Assembly: GCF_037975245.1 (NCBI RefSeq)
Contig: NC_092575.1
Coordinates: forward strand, 21,403,841-21,467,840
Direction of reading: 5' to 3'
DNA length: 64,000 nucleotides
Source of the DNA: Apostichopus japonicus
Lineage: Eukaryota; Echinodermata; Holothuroidea; Aspidochirotida; Stichopodidae
In this document: positions 37,501 through 47,406 of the stretch, piece by piece
How the letters are laid out: each line of letters starts with the position of its first letter
Numbering within the stretch: the stretch's first letter is position 1
Notes under the pieces: generated by a model
Databases searched by the model: none
Seen by the model: only the letters and a program-made list of their open reading frames with translations
What the model was told of the DNA's origin: nothing
Position numbers and translations under genes: made by a program

Positions 37501-39644
37501 CTGAGTCCACTGTAATGTATGTTAGACAACCCATATTTTATCTGTATTTCAATGTACATATTATATGACTGACATGCTAAGTTCCATTGCATATGAAGCC
37601 CTCCCCACCCCCCCCCCGCCCCCACACCCACTTTTATGTCGTCTTTGAGGAATGGAGGACCCTGATGTACTCTGTTTCTACACATCTCCCCTGTACTAAA
37701 TGCACCGTTTACATCTGCCAAACATGACGATGGTAACCTTTGACATCTAATCCCCCTCTCCCCTCACAGACCTCACCAACTTCCAGGTGTCCTCTCCTCT
37801 CCTCCCTCCCAGACCCACCTCCCTCTTGGAGACTAACTTTTCATGTCAAAATTATCAAAAGAGTATACAGTTGAGAGCTATTAGCAATATAGTAACTTGT
37901 GCATAATAATCTGAGTTGCTTAGGCTGGGTAGCAATTTGATGAAGATATGATACAGACAATAATAAGAAACATTTCTATTATGATATTCAGGTTCTGGCC
38001 ACAGAGATCTTCATTTATGCCCACCGTCAGAGGATGGACATCGACTACCTGCACTCGAAGGATGACAACCACTGCTGCGGGGGTTTCATGATTCCGCCCC
38101 TGATCTTTCAAATTGGTCGCACCCTCTGTGTCTTTGGATTTGGTCTCTTGACCACCATGGCTGTGACTGATGTGATAAAGAATGTGGTAGGGCGACTTCG
38201 TCCTCATTTCTTCAGCGTCTGCCAAATGGAACTCTTCCCCGAGAACTGCACTGATGGTATCCAGAACTTTTACATCACCGATGACGTTTGCAACGCACCG
38301 GAGGACGTGATCTATGAAGCCAGGTATGTTGTAAAAACTTCACCTGGGGTTTATGAAGACAGAAAGAGACATAATACTCTTAAGTTTTATCTCTTTCTTC
38401 TATACATAACAGTACAAAGTGCCTTTGTAGGTATATATGATAATATTATATCATTTAGCCTTTGAAGAAGATCCTGCAGCATTTTACTGTTTTTCAGTTG
38501 CATCGTACAGTACATGCGCTATGAATAATACATCAAAATGATTCTTTCAGACGATCTTTCCCATCGGGCCATTCTTCTGCCTCGGTGTACTGCATGGTCT
38601 ATTTGGCGGTAAGCCTTATCTATTTTCATTTTGTATCAGCAACACAGCTCAGGCAATAATTTTATAGCATTTTAGGTTTTGCATCCATGGAAATGATGAT
38701 AAGATTTCTGTTTTTTTTGTAAAATATTGGACTTGAATTGCTCCTCTCTCAATACCTGTCACCAATCAGCATTCATGTGAAATCTACCTCAGGAAATTGA
38801 TACAAAGCAATGATTAGAAGTCTTCCTTATTATCAAATTGTTGCATATCAAAACCCTCTCCCCCTGTTAAAACTTTTTTACAATCCTATCTTAAACAAAG
38901 GCAATGACTATTCATGGGAAATTTCATGATCATTTTTCAGTAAAAGAAAAATTACTCTCTACCAATGCAGGTATATCTCCAAAGCAGATGGCAGAGCCGG
39001 TCGCTGATGTACATACGACCTATGACCCAGATTGTTGCACTGATGTTGGCTACCTACACCTGCCTGAGTCGTGTTTCAGACTACAAGCATCACTGGAGTG
39101 ACGTTTTTGCTGGTGCCATTATTGGTACTTTTGTGGCAGTTTGCATGGTATGTTTGACTGTCATGATGTACGTGTCTCATATCATTGAAAGTATTTTGCA
39201 TGAAACGTCACCCCCGCTTGTGGTATCATATTAGACCATTAACGGAAAGATTAGATCCAGGCAGTTCCCCATCCAGCATGTTTTCAAATGGCAGGAGTAT
39301 TTCTGCTTAAGTCTCTGATTTTTAAAAATAATTTGGGAAAAGTCAAATTTAATTATAAACCACTGAAAAATCTCAATCTTCTATGTGTGACTATGGCTGA
39401 CCAAGGTGTTTGGTTGGTTTCATTGTAGAGCTCATCGTTTGATAACCAATTGTCCACCTCAAGGTTACTTTTAACCAAAACCTTGTTTCTCTTCATTTTC
39501 TCATCTGTGTTTTTTTAATTACAGGCATTTGCTGTTTGTAGGATGTTTCGATGTAAATCCAACAATGGTGACAGCTACCAGAATGAAGTCTTCATGGAGA
39601 TGAGCTCCAGAAACAGAGGCTCAAGGTCAGAAGGAATCTTCTAA
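31575..39644 (+). CDS. PLPP: phospholipid phosphatase (PLPP1/2/3 family, PAP2 superfamily)
   Basis: A six-pass membrane ecto-enzyme that dephosphorylates phosphatidate, lysophosphatidate, sphingosine-1-phosphate and ceramide-1-phosphate. Exons: 31575-31734, 36303-36463, 37992-38323, 38551-38608, 38971-39147, 39525-39644 (stop TAA). All junctions are AG/GT and all phases agree, giving 335 residues (family ~285-320). Catalytic motifs are intact: C1 K170-x6-R177-P178 (KNVVGRLRP), C2 P222-SGH225 in the short exon 4, C3 S270-R271-x5-H277-x3-D281 (SRVSDYKHHWSD). N192-C-T is a likely N-glycosylation site in the loop between C1 and C2, as in vertebrate enzymes. Hydrophobic segments precede and follow each motif. 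The N-terminus is ~25 residues longer than usual; M30 (MANKCCQCF) could be an alternative start. PLPP1, 2 or 3 cannot be decided. Intron 1 is 4.6 kb. Confidence 0.95.
31735..36302 (+). other. intron 1 of the phosphatase gene
   Basis: Begins GTAAGT and ends TTTTTTCAG. It contains a more GC-rich island at about 32,240-32,470 open on both strands, and a dispersed word GGGAATAATTTATCC(A)G at about 34,195 that recurs in inverted form near 33,624. No nested gene is recognised. Confidence 0.8.
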
Positions 39645-40500
39645 ACCAACAAAAAATCTCTTCTCCAAAAGTGAAAAGCTAATATCAACTTTCAACTTAT
39701 CTCATATTTTTTGTTTTGATGTGAGGCTTTTGACACCTTGCCAAAGGCGAAAGGAATCTATGCTATAATGATGACATGTGTGTGTATGTATGTGACACTC
39801 GCATGTAGACACCGTAACTCAAATATTTAATAGTGGATTAACTTCATACTTAGTATGTGGATGTGTCTTATGGAGTACAAGAAGCCCATTGTTTTCTGTG
39901 AAGTTCAATTGTCATTTGGGGTCAACAGAGGTGAAAGTCTGAAAACTTTTGTGACCAAAATAACTGAAAAAGTACATCTTTGTTAAACTTGAGACATGGT
40001 ATGTAGATTCAGTTTGTTGACTACAAGAACTCTAGTGAAAATTGGTTGGAGGTCAAAGGTCATTTGCAGTCAACATTTAAGTGAAAGTCTGAAAATCTTG
40101 TTAAAACGATTACACAAGATGTATATCTTAGTCATCATTATTTTAAAGTTTGAGCTAATTGTATGACAAGGAATCACAAAACGAAAGCTAACTGGCTTTC
40201 CGGTTTTACATTTTTTTTTTTAAATTGTTAATTGTAGCAAAGTTTTTTGGTGCTATTGCATTTGCTTCAATAATTCCTTGTTTGCAGGAGCTTATTGCTT
40301 GCAATTTTAATATATATTTAATTCATACAAATCGTCCTTTCATTTAACCAGCCATTTTCCAGTAAGGTTAAAGCTCCATGAAGTTTTTTTCTTTTTTTTT
40401 CTGATGATGTTTTTGTAAGCATAAATAAATTCCTAGCCTGTGCTGATGACCCTTTCAAAGCCCATGTACTACTGTACCTACTTTGCTTAAATAAACAAAT
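39645..40500 (+). other. PLPP: phosphatase 3' UTR/flank with repeat-derived DNA
   Basis: Downstream of the stop, two diverged tandem units (about 39,770-39,960 and 39,960-40,130) share GTACAAGAA/CTACAAGAA and GTGAAAGTCTGAAAA. The second contains AGGTCAAAGGTCA at 40,050-40,062, a perfect DR1 nuclear-receptor half-site pair. AATAAA signals lie near 40,426 and 40,489. The true 3' end is not determined. Confidence 0.5.
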
Positions 40501-40948
40501 AATAGATGAGATTGTTATAGTTACTAAATAGCATTTGTAACCCTGCATTATATTCCTTGAGTTAATCTGGAGGGTAGTGAACTATAGGAATATTTCATGT
40601 TAATACACCAAAATATGCAACCAGCTGCTTGCAAGGAAAGATGACTTTGAAAGTCCAAAACTAGGGTTTGGTTTGCAAACTCGTGAATTTGCACATATAT
40701 AGCTTTAAATCTTTTCGTTCCATCCCCAGTAATGCAGACGGCTTGTGAAAATAAAATTGCTTTCGGTAAGGTATGTTTCAATCAAAAGTGGGTTGGATAT
40801 GTTTCCTGATACCGTGAATCCATCTTTTCAACAAATGGGGTTGTGAAAACTTTGGGGAGCCTGTGATGATGGTAAAAGGGGTCAGCAGAGGGTCCCCCCC
40901 CCCAAAAAAAATGAAATCCATAAAAGCTGAAGGGGGCCTGTAAATACT

Positions 40949-41128
40949 TTATTGACTAACATCCAATGTCAAATCTGAAAGTGCCATCACGTGCACAGAG
41001 AACAAAAATATACATTTCATGACCGTAGCCTCCTCATCCGCGACAGGATCAAAGGTCATGTTGTAAAGTCTCCCTTTGTCTGCAGATCCATAAAACAAGA
41101 CTTCTCCATTGTCCGTAGGTTTGAGAAC
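40949..41128 (-). CDS. candidate terminal exon of an unknown minus-strand gene
   Basis: After an acceptor-like TTTTACAATCTAG on the minus strand, 59 codons stay open to TAA at 40949-40951. The peptide is unlike low-complexity noise: it begins VLKPTDNGEVLFYGSADKGR and continues LYNMTFDPVADEEATVMKC. The stop overlaps an AATAAA (40948-40953). I do not recognise the family; the first half resembles a beta-propeller blade only loosely. No upstream exon with a compatible phase was found, so this may be a relic or chance frame. Confidence 0.33.
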   Translation of the reverse strand, partial: VLKPTDNGEVLFYGSADKGRLYNMTFDPVADEEATVMKCIFLFSVHVMALSDLTLDVSQ

Positions 41129-41184
41129 CTAGATTGTAAAATCAATCATGATAGTCGATAGTAGCATAGATAAGCATGGAACAC

Positions 41185-41459
41185 CAGGCGTGTAGCCCCC
41201 CCTTTGAGCATATATTTTGGGTATGTTTTTTTGATATCGCTAGTAATTTCAATATAGAAAATGCTTAGATGCAACTTACAAGCCTGGGAAGTGCCATTTC
41301 CAGCGATCTGGGAGGCATTTTCACCCAATTGTTTCTTCTACGCTTTGCGCCAACTCATGGTGGTGCTACGCTTAAATAGTTTCCACAGCCGAATCTACAG
41401 CTCTAATAGTTTGCCTACAGGTTTGCCCCTCCCTTGGCAAATTCCTCGCTACGCACCTG
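41185..41459. mobile_element. hAT-type MITE, 8-bp TSD TGGAACAC
   Basis: Ends CAGGCGTGTAGCC and CGCTACGCACCTG, with perfect TGGAACAC duplications at 41177-41184 and 41460-41467. Same subfamily and orientation as 19,134-19,422, including the minus-strand shared module at 41,270-41,380. It is more diverged than that copy. Confidence 0.93.
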
Positions 41460-41970
41460 TGGAACACTGTCTCTTAGCATCATAATGTTACATCCACCTT
41501 TGAACAAGAGGAGAGACATGCGACAAGTACAAACAAAAACATGTTAATCCTGGAGAGAGGCTTTTACTTTGAAAGTAAATGAACTTTAAAAAGTGAAGGT
41601 TAATCCAGGAGGAAGAAATTATTTATTAATTTCTTAATTTCTCAGCTTGTCAATATTTTTTTCCCCTTCTCTTTGATGAATGGACACGACCTCCTCTGTT
41701 CATAATGTAACCTTTACTGACATTAAACTTGTGAGTCTTCTTGTATTATCTAGAATATGTTTAGGTCTTTTTTACTTTGTTCATAAATTTTGTATGCATT
41801 GTATTCCATCTTCAAAGGTAAAACAATGTTGTGTACAGTGCAGATTAATCACATGACCTTCACGAACTAATTATGTTGACAAGAGGAAGTGAGACTAGAT
41901 GAGGGCATTGTAAGTTTAGAGAAAAAAAAAAACTGGGAATTTTCATTTGTAAGGGGTTTATCCAATGGTC

Positions 41971-42190
41971 AGGTATTTAATAATAATAATAATAATAATA
42001 GATAAACTTATAAAGCGCCAAACTCTACAGAGTATTCGATGGCGCTGTACAATAATTATGAAAAAGCAAAATTGAAATAATAAATCTTAAGTTGTGACTT
42101 AAACTGAGAAAAAGAAGGGGATGTCCTGACAGACACAGGTAAATCATGCCACAAGACATGACCAGCTGACAAGAATGCATGGTCACCATA
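41971..42190 (-). pseudogene. CR1/L2-like LINE 3' end with (TTA)n tail
   Basis: The minus frame reads HDLPVSVRTSPSFSQFKSQL then KIYYFNFAF and a stop at 42056-42058. This is the usual C-terminus of CR1/L2-type reverse transcriptases (W-N/H-x-LP-x2-VR-x-SxSxxxFKSxLK). After the stop come a short 3' UTR (TATAAAGCGCC / GGCGCTGTAC words on the plus strand) and a (TAA)n/(TTA)n tail at about 41,979-42,001. Only the last ~45 codons remain. The copy at 61,730-61,960 has the same layout. Confidence 0.7.
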
Positions 42191-45100
42191 GGTTTTCAGC
42201 CTAGTTCTAGGAAAAATATTTAAGAGAGTTCATTCCTTTAGGTAATAAATGTGTTACAGTAAGCTACTGTAAGCTTTGATTTGAAATGGAAAGCTATGGT
42301 ATGCCAAAACTGGATTGTACTTAAAAATCAACTTTATTCCCATTTGACTTTTTTAGGACCTAAAAACACAGTTTGCACATACTTTTCGTTTTTATCCAGT
42401 TTTTCAATGTTTACAAACGTTTTTTAGAAAATCAATTTTCAGAAATGAATATCTTAATTTGTTTATGAAAAAGCTTGTCTAAACTGTTTAGCTTAACATG
42501 GGACTGTTATTAATCTGTTTTGTTTGTCGTTTATAGAAAAGTCAATCCATTTCTTTGAAAAGGAAATCATATATTTTTGATAAAGAGAAATATGATCATT
42601 TTACTCTTTTGAAACTGAAAGAGTTGTTGTCAAAGTGTTTCATCGAAACAGCCAAATTCTGCTGGCAAAATATTCTGAAGTAACAATTTCAGAACCAGTC
42701 AGATCCAAGAAATTTCAATTAATAGCTTGAAAACTACCAAAGTGTCGAAAAAGAGGTTTCGAAATGTGCGGCCAAGATTCTTCACGATACTCACAAACGT
42801 GTGGATTAGATATCAGTTTTATCGTTATTTTCAAGTATTATCCATTTTAACCACATTTCAAAGGGAGAGTAAGATGTTTATGTTCCAGAAGCAAACAGTT
42901 ACAACCTTACAATATACATGTACATACTAAGACCTGTATCGTGTTTGTACACTTCACTTTCAAGAGCGGCTTTCAGTAGTGTTCTGGTCAAAGGATTGTG
43001 TAATATATCTACTACAAACAATTTTAATATGCTAGAATACCAAAACCAGTAACGATCGAAGCAGGGGTAAAAGTTACGTTAACATAGCCTATATGCTTAT
43101 TGATGTACAAAAGTGCACTTAATAGATATATATACTTCATCAAAAGTTTAGAACGTCTAATTTTATACTTTTTATTCAAAAGGGCCTTTTTCTGTAATTG
43201 GTTCCATTCATATCATCACTGTATATCTCTTCTGTAAAGTTTACATACTTTCCGGGGTCCTTTGACCAGCTAACAGAGTGGATGTCCTTCAGTTTACTGT
43301 ACAACCGCAGTGCTAACCAGATCCAGTTTATATATATTCACATGCTATCATTGTATAGATACATATAGATTCATGTGCTCTTGTTGTCTTGATATGGCAC
43401 GGTCCCGCCAAGGCATGCCAAATGGGCAATTAACTGAGTTGACTTCAATATGTACCCGCCTTGTATAGCTAATGAATGCGAGAGAGCATGAATTAGTTCA
43501 TGATGAAAGAATGTAATGAAGGAACACTTTCTCCTGACCTGGCCTACATTTGTTTTCCTTTTTCTATTCAAAGTAAAGTGTCTGTCTTATGTTGTTTTCA
43601 CTCAGACGCAATAACCACACTGAACCATGTTCAGTAATACTGGAGTGTGTACGCTATCATTGCAAAAGATCGGATTTCACGTCAAGATAGAGACTCGTTC
43701 AGTTTCAAAATGATTTAAATATATCAATCAAATACAGAGCATCTTGCCATCAAGAATAATGTAGTAGAAACAAAATCCTTGAAAAACAGAGAAAAGTATT
43801 GAATTCGATTCCATGAAATTCAAATTATTAATTGGTGCCAAATAAAACAAAACATGGTTAAGTACCTTCTGTTATGATTTGACCCAAGAGAGAGTCTGCT
43901 TGTTTCTGCATCTTGTCATTACCATAGGGTGTTCAAAATAATAAATGTATTTGGAAAGAAAGAGACAAAAATAACACATGCAGACCGACTGGCACCACTC
44001 AATTTGTCAAAATTTTAATTAAAACGGAGACTAGGTGGTTAATAAAATAATTTAAATATGCCAATCAAACTCAGAGCCTACTCCTGTCAAGGATAATGGA
44101 AAAGACAACCGAAATCCTGACAAGATAAGGAGATTAAACCTTTTGAAATCAATTAAATTTAAATATATGTCAATACAAATGGAAAAGATGATATTGAATG
44201 AACAATATAGCAAAATAGGAAAACTGTGGAGAAGACATGTAAGATTTAATTCACACATTTCACATTGAAATACTCTTCTTGCATCTGTTTCAAATGCTTT
44301 GGGATCACTGTTCACAACAAATTATTTAGAATTTGATATCAGTTTTGATAGACTTTAGCACACAATGCAACTCATATTTGCCATCATTCTCATCAAAGTT
44401 TAGACTGAGAAAAGAAATTGAAAACAGTTTGATCCAACGTTATTAATTGAATGCATGTACAGTAAATGTAATTTTATATGATTAACTACGTCTTTTACTA
44501 TCACCACCATTTGCGAACTGCACAACAAGACATTGATTGTGATGATATTTGTATTTCAAGCCTTGTGAAACCCTTTTGAAATTATCTCACCCATTTTTGG
44601 ACAACTTCCTTGGTACTGTACTTTCGTGTCATGCATCAAAAGCACTCGTACTGGCAGTATGAGCAGTATAAGGGTTATCATGTTTCTAAAGGTTAGGAAC
44701 TGTTTTTACTGTCAGTACCAGTGCTTTGAAGCATGCTATGGGAGGACAGTGTAGAGTGGTATTATCATTAGGAAATTGTCCCAATTGGCTGATATGTAAT
44801 GCTGTTTATATGAATATTCATTAGATCGATGCCATTTCTTGCTTACTAGTGAAAGTTAGAATTTTGAGGTAGATAATAATGGTCAGATGTTTACTTGATG
44901 CCGGAATTTATGACACATCTTTATCTTTAGCTATTCAAGAACAATTTTGAAATTTAAATATTTTATCTTGCATATTAACTCAGAGGTTAAACTTTTGGGA
45001 AAACAAGTGTCATATTTAGACACCATGTCCAAATATTCCTGATATTGCTTATATAGGACAATTTATTTCTTTTACTACATCTGTCCTATTAGTTTTAGTT

Positions 45101-45596
45101 CTTATTAGCAAATTTTATAACACTAACCTATTTTTATTTGCTTTTGTTTGAAACAGTTTTATTGTTATCCAAAAAAAAGTTATTCTTTATATAGTTATGA
45201 TCAAAAGTTAAAAGTGCCTTATAAGCAAAAAATATAGTTAAATGATGTGCAATAAATGGTTTCACTCAATATATAATTATATTTCTTTCATTATATGTCT
45301 GTGTATTCTATTTTCCTATTTTGGATGGATGCAATCTTTAACACTTTATGGAAATAATAGTTGAATCCGGATATGTTTCCCTCCCCAATGAACTTTAGGA
45401 TACTTATGAAAAGTTTTGTGACTTTTTACATAACATTTTTCTTTCAGCTTTGGCGGTCTCAGTAAATCAATTTGAGTGAGATGAGAGCAACACTTTGAAT
45501 ACAGTGGGGAAGTGTAGAATGGTTAAGTTTATATCCTCATGTTAGTTTAATGCAGAATTGCATGACATTATGATTCTTAATATGGCTCTTTAAATG
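42191..45596. other. gene-poor region with one dispersed repeat copy
   Basis: The segment about 44,615-44,800 matches 61,378-61,560 in the same orientation (shared AAAGGTTAGGAACTGTTT and AGTGCTTTGAAGCA), a dispersed family of unknown type. A minus-strand frame at about 43,186-43,335 (LRLYSKLKDIHSVSWSKDPG and on) looks protein-like with a GTATGT donor, but is only ~50 codons between stops and lacks partner exons. Confidence 0.45.
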
Positions 45597-46290
45597 TTCT
45601 TTTCAATCGGGGGGGGGGGGGGGTGGGAGGGGTGGATGTTTAATGGTAGACCTCTAACCTAATAAGTTTGATATCAAGCACATTTTAAGTTCGAATTGAT
45701 ATTTGTATACCTGAGGAGGAGGGGGATGGGGGGGGGGGGTTGGGACAGAGGGGGACTGAGTCTTAATGCTTGACGTCTAGCCAACTAAGTTTTATATCGT
45801 ATGGATTTTAATTACGAATTGGTAATTTGTTTGCCTGACATCATGGTAGTTCTTTAAAAGTTGGGGGAAAGGGCTAGAAGGGGGTAGGGTGGGGGGTACA
45901 TTCAATAGTAGATCCCTCACCAACCAAGTTTCATATCTCATGCTGATTTTAAATCCTAATTTAAATTTTTATGCTTGACATTGTGGTAGTTCTTTAAAAT
46001 TATGGGGAGGGCGGGGGGGGGGGGGGGGAATAATGTTAGAACTGTGTAACCAACTAAGTTTTATATTCTCATGCTGATTTTGAAGTCAGCATTGATATTT
46101 CTATGCCTGGCATTGTAATTCTTTAACAGTTTGGGAGGGGTTATATAGAGACCGGGGTGGGGGGGGGTTGATATGATGGTAGGCCTCATGCTAGTTTCAG
46201 TCCGAATTACTTTTTGCAACCTGCCATTCTGGTAGTTCTTAAACAGGAGGAGTGGCAGGGAAGGGTGTTGGAGGGGAAATGAACGTCGAC
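45597..46290. repeat. degenerate ~130-bp minisatellite with G-tracts
   Basis: Four to five diverged units, each with a long G-run, then a TAGA/GTAGG word, ACCAACTAAGTTTTATAT, ATGCTGATTTTAA and GGTAGTTCTTTAAAA. Anchor words fall near 45,657, 45,779, 45,918 and 46,047, so the period is 120-140 bp. It abuts the nested hAT-type element at 46,317. Confidence 0.8.
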
Positions 46291-46316
46291 CTGTAACTAA
46301 GTCAAAGCATGTTCAT

Positions 46317-47406
46317 CAGTGGCGGCGGAACCGGGGGGGCTTGGGGGGGCTCAGCCCCCCCAATGAAAAAGTTGAGGGGGCAAATGCATGATAAGCCCCC
46401 CCAATATTTACCAAGGCTCCGAAACGTGCATCTGCCCATTTTTCAATGCATACTTGTCGATCTGTCCGATGCACACGTATACTATATAGGTGTAATAATT
46501 TTAGTAATTGCTGGGGGACCCTGGTCCCTCGGCCCGTCCCCTGGCTATAGACCACATTGTCACCCCAACCGCGTCTTCACGCCAGTGAAAAGTGGAAGCA
46601 GTGAGTGTGAGTACCGGTAAACGTAACACAACTTCGTCTTAGGCCAATGACTTGCCTCATTTCAGCCAGTTCTCCAACATCCCCTTGCTTAGTGGCAGAG
46701 CGTCCATATATACAGTCAGGGGGCGGATCCCCCCCCCCCCCTGACGGACTCAAATGGACTGCTGGCGCCCTTTTCAGCTTTTCACTACTTTTAACTTATT
46801 CGCGATTATTGACTATTTTATTGCGCTCTCATATACCTATTGACATTTGTCATATTCTGTTGGTGTAATTTTCCGACAAAATGGCGACGACACCTATTTA
46901 TTCTCCGTTTATCTGCAAATTAGCAAGGCCCGCAAAGGTTCATTTCCTGCAATCTAGGGAGTAACTTAACTCAAAAATTTTCTGTACGCTCCGCGCCAAC
47001 CTGTGGTGGCGCTCCGATTAGATAGTGTCGAAAGCGCCCCTACAGACCATTCTTGCCCCCCTGACCAATACCCCTAGCTCCGCCACTGCCCTTACTACAC
47101 TCAAAAACGTCTTTGCGAGTACACTACGAGTAATAGCTACTCTCTTAAAACACCATCGAAATATACAAATTACAATGCTTTTACAGACTTTTACGTGCAA
47201 TCTGAGGAATTGCAGGCTTGAGACCCATAGTTTAGGGCTAGGTATTCGCAGCATAAAACACTCGGGAAGTGCTGTTTCCGGCCATCTGGGGGTTTGAAAG
47301 AACCCAAAATTTTCTTGTACGCTCCGCGCCAACCGATGGTGGCGCTCCGCTTAGATAGTCTCCACACATTAGCCCCCCCAATAATTTTTCCGTTCCGCCG
47401 CGCCTG
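46317..47406. mobile_element. nested hAT-type element, copy 1, TSD ATGTTCAT
   Basis: Ends CAGTGGCGGCGGAACCGG and CCGTTCCGCCGCGCCTG, with perfect ATGTTCAT duplications at 46309-46316 and 47407-47414. The right part (about 47,170-47,370) is the shared module on the minus strand. A second element (46,690-47,088) is inserted inside. The whole unit is repeated in inverted orientation at 62,904-63,986 with high identity, so this family was active fairly recently. Confidence 0.93.
46690..47088. mobile_element. inner hAT-type element nested in copy 1
   Basis: Ends TAGTGGCAGAGCG and AGCTCCGCCACTG, flanked by CCCTTGCT (46682-46689) and CCCTTACT (47089-47096), 7 of 8 matching. It has its own copy of the shared module on the minus strand near 46,945-47,030 and a C-tract near its left end. 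Confidence 0.85.

Noticed and set aside
44052-44420. Candidate minus-strand exons (SDPKAFETDARRVFQCE; LNFDENDGKYELHC)
   Set aside because: Each has an acceptor-like AG but only ~20-30 codons before stops, no consistent donors, and phases that do not join.
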